This document shows, piece by piece, positions 57,077 to 64,000 of a stretch of 64,000 nt of DNA (its first letter is position 1; every line of letters starts with the position of its first letter). Origin of the DNA: Xanthomonas hortorum. Its GTDB lineage: Bacteria > Pseudomonadota > Gammaproteobacteria > Xanthomonadales > Xanthomonadaceae. The translations under genes and the position numbers were made by a program. The notes under the pieces were generated by a model. That model was not told the DNA's origin and searched no databases. It worked only from the letters and a program-made list of their open reading frames with translations. Location: NCBI RefSeq assembly GCF_002940005.1, contig NZ_MDEF01000001.1, one strand, 5' to 3'.

Positions 57077-57529
57077 ATGTCCATCCACTACCTCGACGAC
57101 CTGCAGCCGGGACAGCGATTCATCGGCACCACTCGCATCCGCATCGACGCCGATCGCATCAAGGCGTTTGCCGGTGAATTCGATCCGCAGCCCTTCCACC
57201 TCGACGAGGATGCCGCCGCCACGTCGATCTTCCGCGGCCTGGCCGCAAGCGGCTGGCATACCGCCGCGGTGACCATGCGATTGCTGGTCGACAACGAGTT
57301 CAAGCTGGCCGGCGGCATCGTCGGCGCGGGGTTCGACGAGTTGCGCTGGCCACTTCCGGTACGGCCTGGCGATGAACTGCGTGTGGAAAGCGAAGTGCTG
57401 GAAGTGCGTCCATCGAAGTCGAAGCCCCAGCAGGGGATGGTCAAGTTGCGCACCACGACGCTGAACCAGGACGGGCAAGCCGTGCAGATTTCCGTCGGCA
57501 ATCTGGTCGTCCCGCGCCGCCGGGAGTAG
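57077..57529 (+). CDS. MaoC-family (R)-enoyl-CoA hydratase
   Basis: A 150-residue single hotdog domain: the hydratase-2 motif F-A-G-E-F-D-P-Q-P-F-H-L-D-E at residues 32-45 gives the catalytic Asp and His, and the later G-A-G-F-D-E-L-R-W-P-L-P-V-R-P-G-D is typical. It hydrates enoyl-CoA to the (R)-3-hydroxyacyl-CoA, which could feed the polyhydroxyalkanoate genes, or act in the degradation step next to the thiolase. Confidence 0.9.
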   Translation: MSIHYLDDLQPGQRFIGTTRIRIDADRIKAFAGEFDPQPFHLDEDAAATSIFRGLAASGWHTAAVTMRLLVDNEFKLAGGIVGAGFDELRWPLPVRPGDELRVESEVLEVRPSKSKPQQGMVKLRTTTLNQDGQAVQISVGNLVVPRRRE

Positions 57530-57605
57530 CCGTATCCGAAACCGTCCGGGACGAGGTGCGATCCCGGACATCCATCCCGTCTCAACAGTCCATTGAGGTC
57601 AAGCC

Positions 57606-58586
57606 ATGAATCGGACAATGAAAATGAGGCAGCACGCCTTCCTGATGGGGTGTGCGCTCGCGGCGGCGGCCGTCCTGGCGCCCGCCTCGTTCGCGCAGGA
57701 CGCATCGTCGTCTTCGCCGACCCGGTACGAGGACGTCCCGACGCAGTTCGTCGAGGCGAACGGCACCCGCTACGCCTATCGCCGCTTCGGCCAGGACACC
57801 GGCGTGCCCCTGGTCCTGTTCGCCCACTTCCGTGCGTCGATGGACAACTGGGACCCCCGACTGGTGAACAATCTGGCGGCCGGGCGGACGGTCATCGCCT
57901 TCAACAACAAGGGCGTCAGCAGTTCCAGCGGCGAGACGCCCGACACCATCATGGCCATGGCCGACGATGCGGCGGCGTTCATCGCCGCGCTCGGCTACGA
58001 CACGGTGGACGTGCTCGGATTCTCGATCGGCGGCGCCGTGACGCAGGAGCTGATGTTCAGGCACCCGGCGCTGGTCAGGCGCGCCGTTCTGGCCGGAACC
58101 GGCCCCCAGGGCGCCGAGGGAATTCGTGCCGGCGATCCGAGGATCGGTGAAGTGGCGCGCAAGACGCCGGTCGAGCTGACCGACTTCCTGTTCCTGTTCT
58201 TCGAGCAGACGCCCGGAAGCCAGGCGGCGGGCAGGGCCTTCATCGAGCGTCGATCGGTCCCGAGGGTCGATCCCGATCCGGCTTCGACCGAGCAGACCAT
58301 GCTGGCGCAGGGCGCGGCGTCGGCGGCGTACTGGAGCAACAAGACCGACGGGCCGCCCAAGCTGGCGAACGTCACGTCGCCTGTGCTGGTCGCCAATGGC
58401 AGCAACGACATCATGATCGCCACCTCGAACTCGCTCCGGCTTTTCGAGTTGCTTCCGGACGCCCAGCTCATCCTGTATCCGGATTCGGGACACGGCTTCC
58501 TGTTCCAGTATCCCGACCTGTTCGCCAAGCACGTTGCCATCTTCCTGGATGACGATGCCGGAAGCGGCCAGGACCACGCACGATGA
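57606..58586 (+). CDS. Exported alpha/beta hydrolase
   Basis: A 326-residue protein with a signal peptide (hydrophobic segment about residues 12-28, A-S-F-A cleavage) and an alpha/beta-hydrolase fold. It has the nucleophile elbow G-F-S-I-G-G at about residue 140, the acid in N-G-S-N-D and the catalytic His in D-S-G-H-G-F. It begins after GAGG on the same strand as the MaoC gene. Substrate unknown: an ester or lactone hydrolase in the periplasm, or a dehalogenase/peroxidase-like relative, are possible. The C-terminal tail is charged and short. Confidence 0.88.
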   Translation: MNRTMKMRQHAFLMGCALAAAAVLAPASFAQDASSSSPTRYEDVPTQFVEANGTRYAYRRFGQDTGVPLVLFAHFRASMDNWDPRLVNNLAAGRTVIAFNNKGVSSSSGETPDTIMAMADDAAAFIAALGYDTVDVLGFSIGGAVTQELMFRHPALVRRAVLAGTGPQGAEGIRAGDPRIGEVARKTPVELTDFLFLFFEQTPGSQAAGRAFIERRSVPRVDPDPASTEQTMLAQGAASAAYWSNKTDGPPKLANVTSPVLVANGSNDIMIATSNSLRLFELLPDAQLILYPDSGHGFLFQYPDLFAKHVAIFLDDDAGSGQDHAR

Positions 58587-58614
58587 AATCACCGCCCCGA
58601 CAGAAGGTCGAATC

Positions 58615-59619
58615 ATGAAATACACGACGTTTGGCAGCACCGGCCTGCAGGTCTCGCAGGTAGCGCTCGGCACCGGCAACTTCGGCACCGGCTGGGGCCA
58701 TGGTGCCGATCCCGATGCCAGCAAGGAGATCTTCAACGCCTATGCCGAGGCCGGTGGAAACCTCATCGACACGGCTGACGTCTACCAGTTCGGCCAAGCC
58801 GAGGAATTGCTCGGTACGCTGCTGGAAGGGCGGCGCGAGGATTTCGTCCTGACCACCAAGTTCACCAGGGGCGCGGCCCCCGGCGCCAACCGGCTGGTCA
58901 CCGGCAACAGCCGCAAGGCGCTGGTGGCTTCGCTGGACGCCAGCTTGAAGCGGCTCAGGACGGATCGGATCGACATCTACTGGGTGCATTGGCCGGATCA
59001 CGTCACGCCAGCCGAGGAAATCGTCCGTGGCTTCGAGGACCTGGCGCGTGCCGGCAAGATCCTCTATGCCGGACTGTCGAACTTCGCCGCCTGGCGGCTG
59101 GCCCGTGCGGTCACCCTGGCGGAACTCACTCGCGCGGTTCCGATCGCCGCCGCACAGTTCGAGCACAGTCTGGTCCACCGCGAGCCCGAGGCCGACCTGT
59201 TCCCGGCGTCGCAGGCGCTGGGGCTCGGCATCGTGACTTGGTCGCCGCTGGGTGGCGGCATGCTGACCGGCAAGTACAGGCAAGGCGAAAAAGGCCGGGC
59301 CGAAGGCTTCGGCGGCAAGGTGTTCCAGCCCGAGAATTCGGCGCAGCGCACGCAGATCCTCGACACCGTGCTCGCCATCGCCGGCGAACTCGGCGCCAGC
59401 GCCGGCCAGGTCGCCCTGGCCTGGGCCGGCACGCATGGCGGCGTGCCGATCATCGGGCCGCGCTCGCCGACCCAGCTCGCCGACAACCTCGGCGCGCTGT
59501 CGGTCGAACTGTCGACCGAGCAGATCGAACGCCTCGACGCCGTGAGCAGCCTGGTGCCGGCGGCGCCGGCGAGGACACCGATCCCCTGGGCCGGCGGTCC
59601 GGGCCGGATCGTGGCCTGA
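58615..59619 (+). CDS. Aldo-keto reductase
   Basis: A 334-residue TIM-barrel AKR: start M-K-Y-T-T-F-G-S-T-G-L-Q-V-S; catalytic tetrad visible as Asp in I-D-T-A-D-V-Y with Tyr next, Lys in L-T-T-K-F and His in W-V-H-W-P-D. The C-terminal NADPH site is I-I-G-P-R-S-P-T-Q-L. The start at 58615 fits homologues; an in-frame ATG at 58534 overlaps the hydrolase gene. It reduces aldehydes or ketones with NADPH. It is followed by an MFS transporter 76 bases later. Confidence 0.92.
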   Translation: MKYTTFGSTGLQVSQVALGTGNFGTGWGHGADPDASKEIFNAYAEAGGNLIDTADVYQFGQAEELLGTLLEGRREDFVLTTKFTRGAAPGANRLVTGNSRKALVASLDASLKRLRTDRIDIYWVHWPDHVTPAEEIVRGFEDLARAGKILYAGLSNFAAWRLARAVTLAELTRAVPIAAAQFEHSLVHREPEADLFPASQALGLGIVTWSPLGGGMLTGKYRQGEKGRAEGFGGKVFQPENSAQRTQILDTVLAIAGELGASAGQVALAWAGTHGGVPIIGPRSPTQLADNLGALSVELSTEQIERLDAVSSLVPAAPARTPIPWAGGPGRIVA

Positions 59620-59695
59620 GTCCGGGCCGGGCAGGGGGCGGTGCAGGCGCGTGCGCCGGCTACCCCTGCAGTAATGCATCGCTTGGAAGGTACCC

Positions 59696-60955
59696 ATGAG
59701 CAGCAGCAGACAGCCCCGTACGCGCTTCAGGCCTCCACCCAACGTGCTGTGGCTCGTGCTGCTGGCGGCTGGCGGCACATTCGCGCTCACGATGGGCGTG
59801 CGCAACACGATGGGGGTGTACCTTTCTTCACTGAACACGTCCACCGGCCTGGGCATTGCGAACATCAGCCTGGCCTTCGCGTTCGGCCAGCTCTGGTGGG
59901 GGCTGACGCAGCCGTTCGCCGGCGCGGTCGCCGACCGCATCGGCACCGGGCGCGTGATCTTCGTCGGCGTGGTGCTGATCGTCATCGGCACCTTGCTCAC
60001 GCCGTTCATGACCTCGACCCTCGGCCTGATCTTCACCATCGGCGTGCTGGCGGCCGGCGGCGCGGGCATGGCCGGGCCCTCGGTGCTGATGGCCGCCAGC
60101 ACCCGGCTGGTGCCCGCGGACAAGCGCGGCATGGCCACCGGCATCGTCAACGCCGGCGGTTCGTTCGGCCAGTTCATGATGGCGCCCATCGCGATCGGCC
60201 TGACGGCCTCCCTCGGCTGGGCCGCATCGATGCAGTGGCTGGGCGTGCTCGCCCTGCTCGCGCTGCCGGCCATCTGGGTGCTCCAGGGCAACGCCAACGC
60301 CATCGCGGCCGCCGAGGCGGCCGCTTCGGGCAAGAAGGTGCTCACCGCGCGCGAGGCGCTCGGCCAGGCGCTGGCCACGCCGAGCTACTGCTTCCTGGGG
60401 ATCGGCTTTCTGGTCTGCGGATTCCATGTGGCCTTCCTGGCCACCCACCTGCCGGGCGTGGTCGAGCACTGCGGCATGCCGCCGGCGGTCGCCGGCTGGT
60501 CGCTGGCGATGATCGGCCTGTTCAACATCGTCGGCAGCCTGGCCATGGGCTGGGCCGTGGGGCGCTGGCGGATGAAGTCGCTGCTCTCGCTGGTGTACAC
60601 GGTCCGCGGCCTGGCAGTGCTGGTGTTCCTGCTGGCGCCCAAGACGCCGGCCGTGATGCTGATCTTCGCCGCCGTCATGGGGGTGACCTTCCTGTCGACG
60701 GTGCCGCCGACGGCGGGGCTGGTGGCGAAGATGTTCGGCCCGGCGAACATGGCGATGCTGTTCGGCGTTCTGATGGTCGCGCACCAGGTCGGTGGCTTCC
60801 TGGGCGCCTACCTGGGCGGCACCGTCTTCCAGGCCACCGGCAGTTACGACTGGGTCTGGTACATCGACATCGCGTTGGCGGTGGCAGCGGCGCTGATCCA
60901 TCTGCCGATCCGGGAGGCGCGCCCGGTCAATCGTGCGGCGTCCGCAGCGGCGTGA
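59696..60955 (+). CDS. MFS transporter
   Basis: A 419-residue protein with 12 predicted membrane helices. The first helix region is V-L-W-L-V-L-L-A-A-G-G, with the MFS loop motif A-D-R-I-G-T-G-R between helices 2 and 3, and a central cytoplasmic loop about residues 200-225. It resembles the OFA (oxalate/formate) or monocarboxylate-type MFS branch in layout. It may import an acid substrate or export a product of the preceding enzymes; direction cannot be read from sequence. Confidence 0.9.
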   Translation: MSSSRQPRTRFRPPPNVLWLVLLAAGGTFALTMGVRNTMGVYLSSLNTSTGLGIANISLAFAFGQLWWGLTQPFAGAVADRIGTGRVIFVGVVLIVIGTLLTPFMTSTLGLIFTIGVLAAGGAGMAGPSVLMAASTRLVPADKRGMATGIVNAGGSFGQFMMAPIAIGLTASLGWAASMQWLGVLALLALPAIWVLQGNANAIAAAEAAASGKKVLTAREALGQALATPSYCFLGIGFLVCGFHVAFLATHLPGVVEHCGMPPAVAGWSLAMIGLFNIVGSLAMGWAVGRWRMKSLLSLVYTVRGLAVLVFLLAPKTPAVMLIFAAVMGVTFLSTVPPTAGLVAKMFGPANMAMLFGVLMVAHQVGGFLGAYLGGTVFQATGSYDWVWYIDIALAVAAALIHLPIREARPVNRAASAAA

Positions 60956-61163
60956 GTCGTGAGTCCGTTGCGTCGTTGCCCGTTGCGATGATCTGTGCAG
61001 GATGAGACCACGGATCGTTCGTCGTCCGCACTCCCGTCGGTGAACAGGGGGGGCGTTTTCACGCCGAATGGAATTCGAGTTCGATCCGGCGTACTTTTGG
61101 CCTTGAGCTCGGTGGGGCAGCCGATAGGCTGGGCCAAGCCGACAGAGCGAGCGCGGGTGCCCA

Positions 61164-61496
61164 ATGAGAAAGCTCATCTTTTACGGTTGCATCGCCCTGG
61201 GAGCGGGCATCGGGGTGGTCATCGGTGCCGTCGACGGGGATGTGGGACTGGCAGTCCTGCTCGGATTGAAGCTGGGGCTTGCCGGACTTGTGCTGGGTGC
61301 GTTGCTCAGCAGCATCGGGCGCCGTTTCTCAAGCGCAGTGGAAACCGACTCGGCTCTCGAAGACCAGGACGAAATGGAACGGATCGCGCGTCTGGGCGGA
61401 CAGGGAATGAGCCCGGAAGAAGTCTCTGCGAACTATTGGAGAGACAAGGGGCATCCACCGTTCATGAATCCGGAGGACTACGATCCGAAGGCATGA
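61164..61496 (+). CDS. Small membrane protein next to conjugation gene
   Basis: A 110-residue protein with two hydrophobic helices (about residues 5-24 and 28-52, G-A-G-I-G-V-V-I-G-A and L-G-L-K-L-G-L-A-G-L-V-L-G) and an acidic C-terminal domain ending P-E-D-Y-D-P-K-A. I do not recognise it. It is convergent with traG and ends 15 bases from its stop; such small proteins are common around type IV secretion loci. Base composition is less GC-rich than in the catabolic genes to the left, consistent with a different origin. Confidence 0.7.
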   Translation: MRKLIFYGCIALGAGIGVVIGAVDGDVGLAVLLGLKLGLAGLVLGALLSSIGRRFSSAVETDSALEDQDEMERIARLGGQGMSPEEVSANYWRDKGHPPFMNPEDYDPKA

Positions 61497-61511
61497 GCGG
61501 GTCGACAAGCC

Positions 61512-64000
61512 CTAGTCGTCGTCGAACCGCTTCCTGATGGCGTCTCTGGCACGTTGATAGAGTGTCCGTGTCGTGTCCCTGGCTTCTTCGGCGATGATGC
61601 GGCCGTCCTCCAGGACTTGCTTGCCGGACTGGATACCCAGCGACTTGCGGCTGGCAAGCGTGCCATCCTCGGTCTCGACGATCTGCGCCTCTTGGTCGAA
61701 CCGGTCTCTCGATTCCCCGGTCTGATGCCTGATCTGCGCCCCCCGGCTCTGCACGTCGTCGCGCAGGGAAGAGGGTCCGACCATACCCTCCATCTCGGGC
61801 AGCGCCGTGTCGAATGCGGATACCGCACCGCGGTGGCCCTGATGGTGCGTCGCCACGGCAGCGGCATGCTCGATCTCGCTACGTTGGCCGGCATGGCGCG
61901 CACGCACGCTGGTGAACGCGTCGGGCACCGCGGTTCCGTCGCTGAACGTCCGATTTGGAGAAAGGCCCTGACGTGCGAGCTCGGATTCCATCAACGCGAA
62001 CGCGGCAGCGCTGTTGCCTCCATACTGCTCGGCGTACCGACGGAACATCTCGAGGTTGTGCGGATCCTGAGCGATGTCGATCGAGATGGATTCCCCTCTA
62101 TCGCGAGCGCTCGAAAGCCGCTCCGAGTAGGCGAGGCGCTCGGCGTAGGCAGCCTCGGTGCGCTGCGACAGCGCGCTGGTGGTGGACAGCCGGGACGCCA
62201 TTTCCTGTGCCTGGCGGCTGTCGGAAGCGATGGTGTTGACCAGGCTCTGATCGCTGGATAGGCGATCGCCGAACTGCCGGAACTCGGCAATCTGTTCGCT
62301 GGTCATCGAGTCGAGCACCTTGCGATCGTCTGCGGACAATCCAGCCAGATAGTACTTGCTGGAATTTGTCGCAACGGAAGCAGACGCGGAGCGCGAATTG
62401 TTTTTGCTCCTGCTGCTGTATCCGTACGACGCGGGAAGGCTGAACGCCGAGTTGACCACTTGAGACTGGGTCAGCCCGGTGTTTTCCGCTACACGCTGCG
62501 AGATCTGGTCCAGACGGTTGAGCGTTCCTCCCAGCTGCTCGTAGCGACTGTCCGTCGTGCCGTCGCTTTTCCTGATCGATTCCAGGTTGTTCAGCCCCCG
62601 AGCGAATGTTTCCGTCAGCGCCGCCGAGCGTTCCCGGTTGGCCGAGATCGCCTCGCTGCGGGCGCTGTCGGCCATCCGGCTGGCCTCGCTGACATCCTGC
62701 TCGGAGACCCGCATCGAGACCACCCGCGAGGCGAAGCCTTCATTGCGCAGCAGCGACATGGCGGCCCGGCCGGTCAGCGCGTTGCTGGTCAGCGTGTTTC
62801 CACTGATGTCGTCCTGCAGGCTGCCCATGAACGCCGAGGTGCGGTTCGGCGACAGCCGCGTCTGGTCCATCGAGACGTTGCCCATGCTGGCGTTGCCGGC
62901 CGCGGCGGCCGCCGTAGCGCCGGCCAGTGTCGCCTGTAGGCCGGACAGGCCACCGACCAGCGCCGTACCGAAGTTCTCCATGCGCTTGAGGGCGCTCCAG
63001 GCGATGAACGGGATGGCCATCGACAGATAGCCGACCACCGCCTCGCCCGAGATCGCCCGCGAATAGATCGTGGATGCGGTCTGCAGCGCCAGCGACTTCG
63101 TGCCGGTGCCCAGGTCCGCCGCCGCGGACAGATCGTAGGCGGCGAATGTGGTGGCCATGTAGTTGAGCACGGCGTACAGGGGAGGCCAGAGCTGGATCCA
63201 GATCAGGATGGCCGCATAGCCCTTGATCGCCATCATCGTTTCCCTGCCGCTGGTCACCAGCAGCAACAGCACGAACAACGGGAACAGGGCGTAGCAGATC
63301 GCTTCGATGACATTGCGGAAGACCGGCAGCGCCTGCTCGGCGACCTTGCCGAAGTTCATCCAGGCCGCGTTCTGTTGGGCGGTCGCCTGGGCACGGCCGA
63401 CGGCCAGCACCATCGCGGCCGGATCGTTGGCGCGCTGGCCGGCGATCCGGCCGGCATCGTGGATGACGTTGAGCACCGCGTTCTGGCGGATGAGGTCCGC
63501 CGCGGTGGCCGAGGCGTCGGCGATCTGGTTCTTCAGATACGCCTGCTGGACCTGACCGGCGATCGCCGCGGCGGCGGCGCTGCCGGGCAGGGTGGGATTG
63601 AGCTGGAAGGCGAGCCGGCCCTGGATGCGCGCGATCTGCGCCGGCAGGCGGTTGTTGAGGGACAGGTAGACGTTGGGGCACGTGTCGATGGTGCTGCCGG
63701 TCGCGCTGGACAGGGTGCTGAAGCGGGCCGGGTTGGGTGTGCCGATCAGCGACCAGACGTCGTCGGAGGTCGAGAACACCGTCGGATCGATCGTGCCGTC
63801 GATCAGGTCGTAGGTCGTGCAGTTGAGCAGGTAGTTGATGGTGTCCGTGCGGAAGTTCGGATCGGGGAAGACCACGGTGCCGGTCTCCCGGATCAGTCGG
63901 TTGCCGAACATCAGGCCGTTCTGCGCGTACGCCAGCTCGGAGGGCAGGGCGCCGGGCCCGGGAATGGTCTGGAACGCCGTTTCGAACAGTCCGGTCAGCG
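61512..64000 (-). CDS. traG: Conjugal transfer protein TraG, N-terminus beyond window
   Basis: The frame continues past the right edge, so the start is missing; 829 codons are visible. The N-terminal part has the TraG_N membrane region: V-I-E-A-I-C-Y-A-L-F-P-L-F-V-L-L-L-L, I-L-I-W-I-Q-L-W-P-P-L-Y-A-V-L-N-Y and a later helix G-Y-L-S-M-A-I-P-F-I-A-W-S. A long Ser/Gln-rich, coiled, periplasmic or extracellular region follows (about the last 450 residues). TraG of F-type systems acts in mating-pair stabilisation and entry exclusion. Its presence shows that an integrative conjugative element or plasmid lies on this side. Confidence 0.9.
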   Translation of the reverse strand, partial: LTGLFETAFQTIPGPGALPSELAYAQNGLMFGNRLIRETGTVVFPDPNFRTDTINYLLNCTTYDLIDGTIDPTVFSTSDDVWSLIGTPNPARFSTLSSATGSTIDTCPNVYLSLNNRLPAQIARIQGRLAFQLNPTLPGSAAAAAIAGQVQQAYLKNQIADASATAADLIRQNAVLNVIHDAGRIAGQRANDPAAMVLAVGRAQATAQQNAAWMNFGKVAEQALPVFRNVIEAICYALFPLFVLLLLVTSGRETMMAIKGYAAILIWIQLWPPLYAVLNYMATTFAAYDLSAAADLGTGTKSLALQTASTIYSRAISGEAVVGYLSMAIPFIAWSALKRMENFGTALVGGLSGLQATLAGATAAAAAGNASMGNVSMDQTRLSPNRTSAFMGSLQDDISGNTLTSNALTGRAAMSLLRNEGFASRVVSMRVSEQDVSEASRMADSARSEAISANRERSAALTETFARGLNNLESIRKSDGTTDSRYEQLGGTLNRLDQISQRVAENTGLTQSQVVNSAFSLPASYGYSSRSKNNSRSASASVATNSSKYYLAGLSADDRKVLDSMTSEQIAEFRQFGDRLSSDQSLVNTIASDSRQAQEMASRLSTTSALSQRTEAAYAERLAYSERLSSARDRGESISIDIAQDPHNLEMFRRYAEQYGGNSAAAFALMESELARQGLSPNRTFSDGTAVPDAFTSVRARHAGQRSEIEHAAAVATHHQGHRGAVSAFDTALPEMEGMVGPSSLRDDVQSRGAQIRHQTGESRDRFDQEAQIVETEDGTLASRKSLGIQSGKQVLEDGRIIAEEARDTTRTLYQRARDAIRKRFDDD

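Noticed and set aside
1..64000. CRISPR arrays, rRNA, riboswitches, intact insertion sequences, toxin-antitoxin pairs
   Set aside because: No regularly spaced repeats, no rRNA-like stretches, no transposase frames and no recognisable toxin-antitoxin proteins were seen.

Overview
The window is GC-rich DNA with dense, mostly operonic gene packing. The RND pump type, the TonB receptor, the OhrR/Ohr pair and the general protein style suggest a gammaproteobacterium of the Xanthomonadales (Lysobacter/Pseudoxanthomonas/Stenotrophomonas-like). That placement is inference from protein character, not from a marker gene. No rRNA, complete tRNA, CRISPR array or intact insertion sequence is visible. The right end is the conjugation gene traG, so much or all of the window may be cargo of, or sit next to, an integrative conjugative element.

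Left part (1-11000): the tail of a metal P-type ATPase, a glutathione S-transferase relic, an HxlR-type and two TetR-type regulators, then a tripartite RND efflux operon (adaptor lipoprotein, inner-membrane pump, outer-membrane lipoprotein). A cluster of perfect inverted repeats separates the pump gene from the outer-membrane gene. The operon continues into an unknown membrane protein and a universal stress protein.

Central part (11300-40400): a catabolic island. It encodes a quinohemoprotein (PQQ plus cytochrome c) dehydrogenase, a metallo-beta-lactamase-fold hydrolase, a Baeyer-Villiger monooxygenase fused to an esterase, an outer-membrane protein of the aromatic/ketone-degradation type, an NAD(P)H:quinone oxidoreductase-like flavoprotein and a second PQQ dehydrogenase. 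Facing these across a 166-bp MITE-like element is an AraC regulator-azurin-TonB receptor operon; the receptor resembles the PQQ importer YncD/PqqU. An aldehyde dehydrogenase, an acyl-CoA ligase and a beta-oxidation block (acyl-CoA dehydrogenase, EtfBA, ETF:quinone oxidoreductase, FadB- and FadA-like enzymes) follow, each controlled by AraC-type genes. A coherent reading is: alcohol to ketone in the periplasm, with electrons to cytochrome c and azurin; ketone to ester or lactone, then acid plus alcohol, by the fused enzyme; then aldehyde to acid to acyl-CoA and beta-oxidation. No PQQ biosynthesis genes are present here, so imported PQQ is an attractive idea.

Right part (40700-61000): OhrR/Ohr peroxide defence, a tautomerase, a polyhydroxyalkanoate-type cluster (TetR, phasin, PhaB, PhaA, and a DUF3141 protein in place of a normal PhaC), a P2-type cation ATPase, an HdeD-like protein, an Old Yellow Enzyme, an actinobacterial-looking dihydrolipoamide dehydrogenase with a MarR regulator, a divergent thioesterase-thiolase-MaoC operon, a secreted alpha/beta hydrolase, an aldo-keto reductase and an MFS transporter. 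The last 2.8 kb hold a small membrane protein and the 5'-truncated traG.
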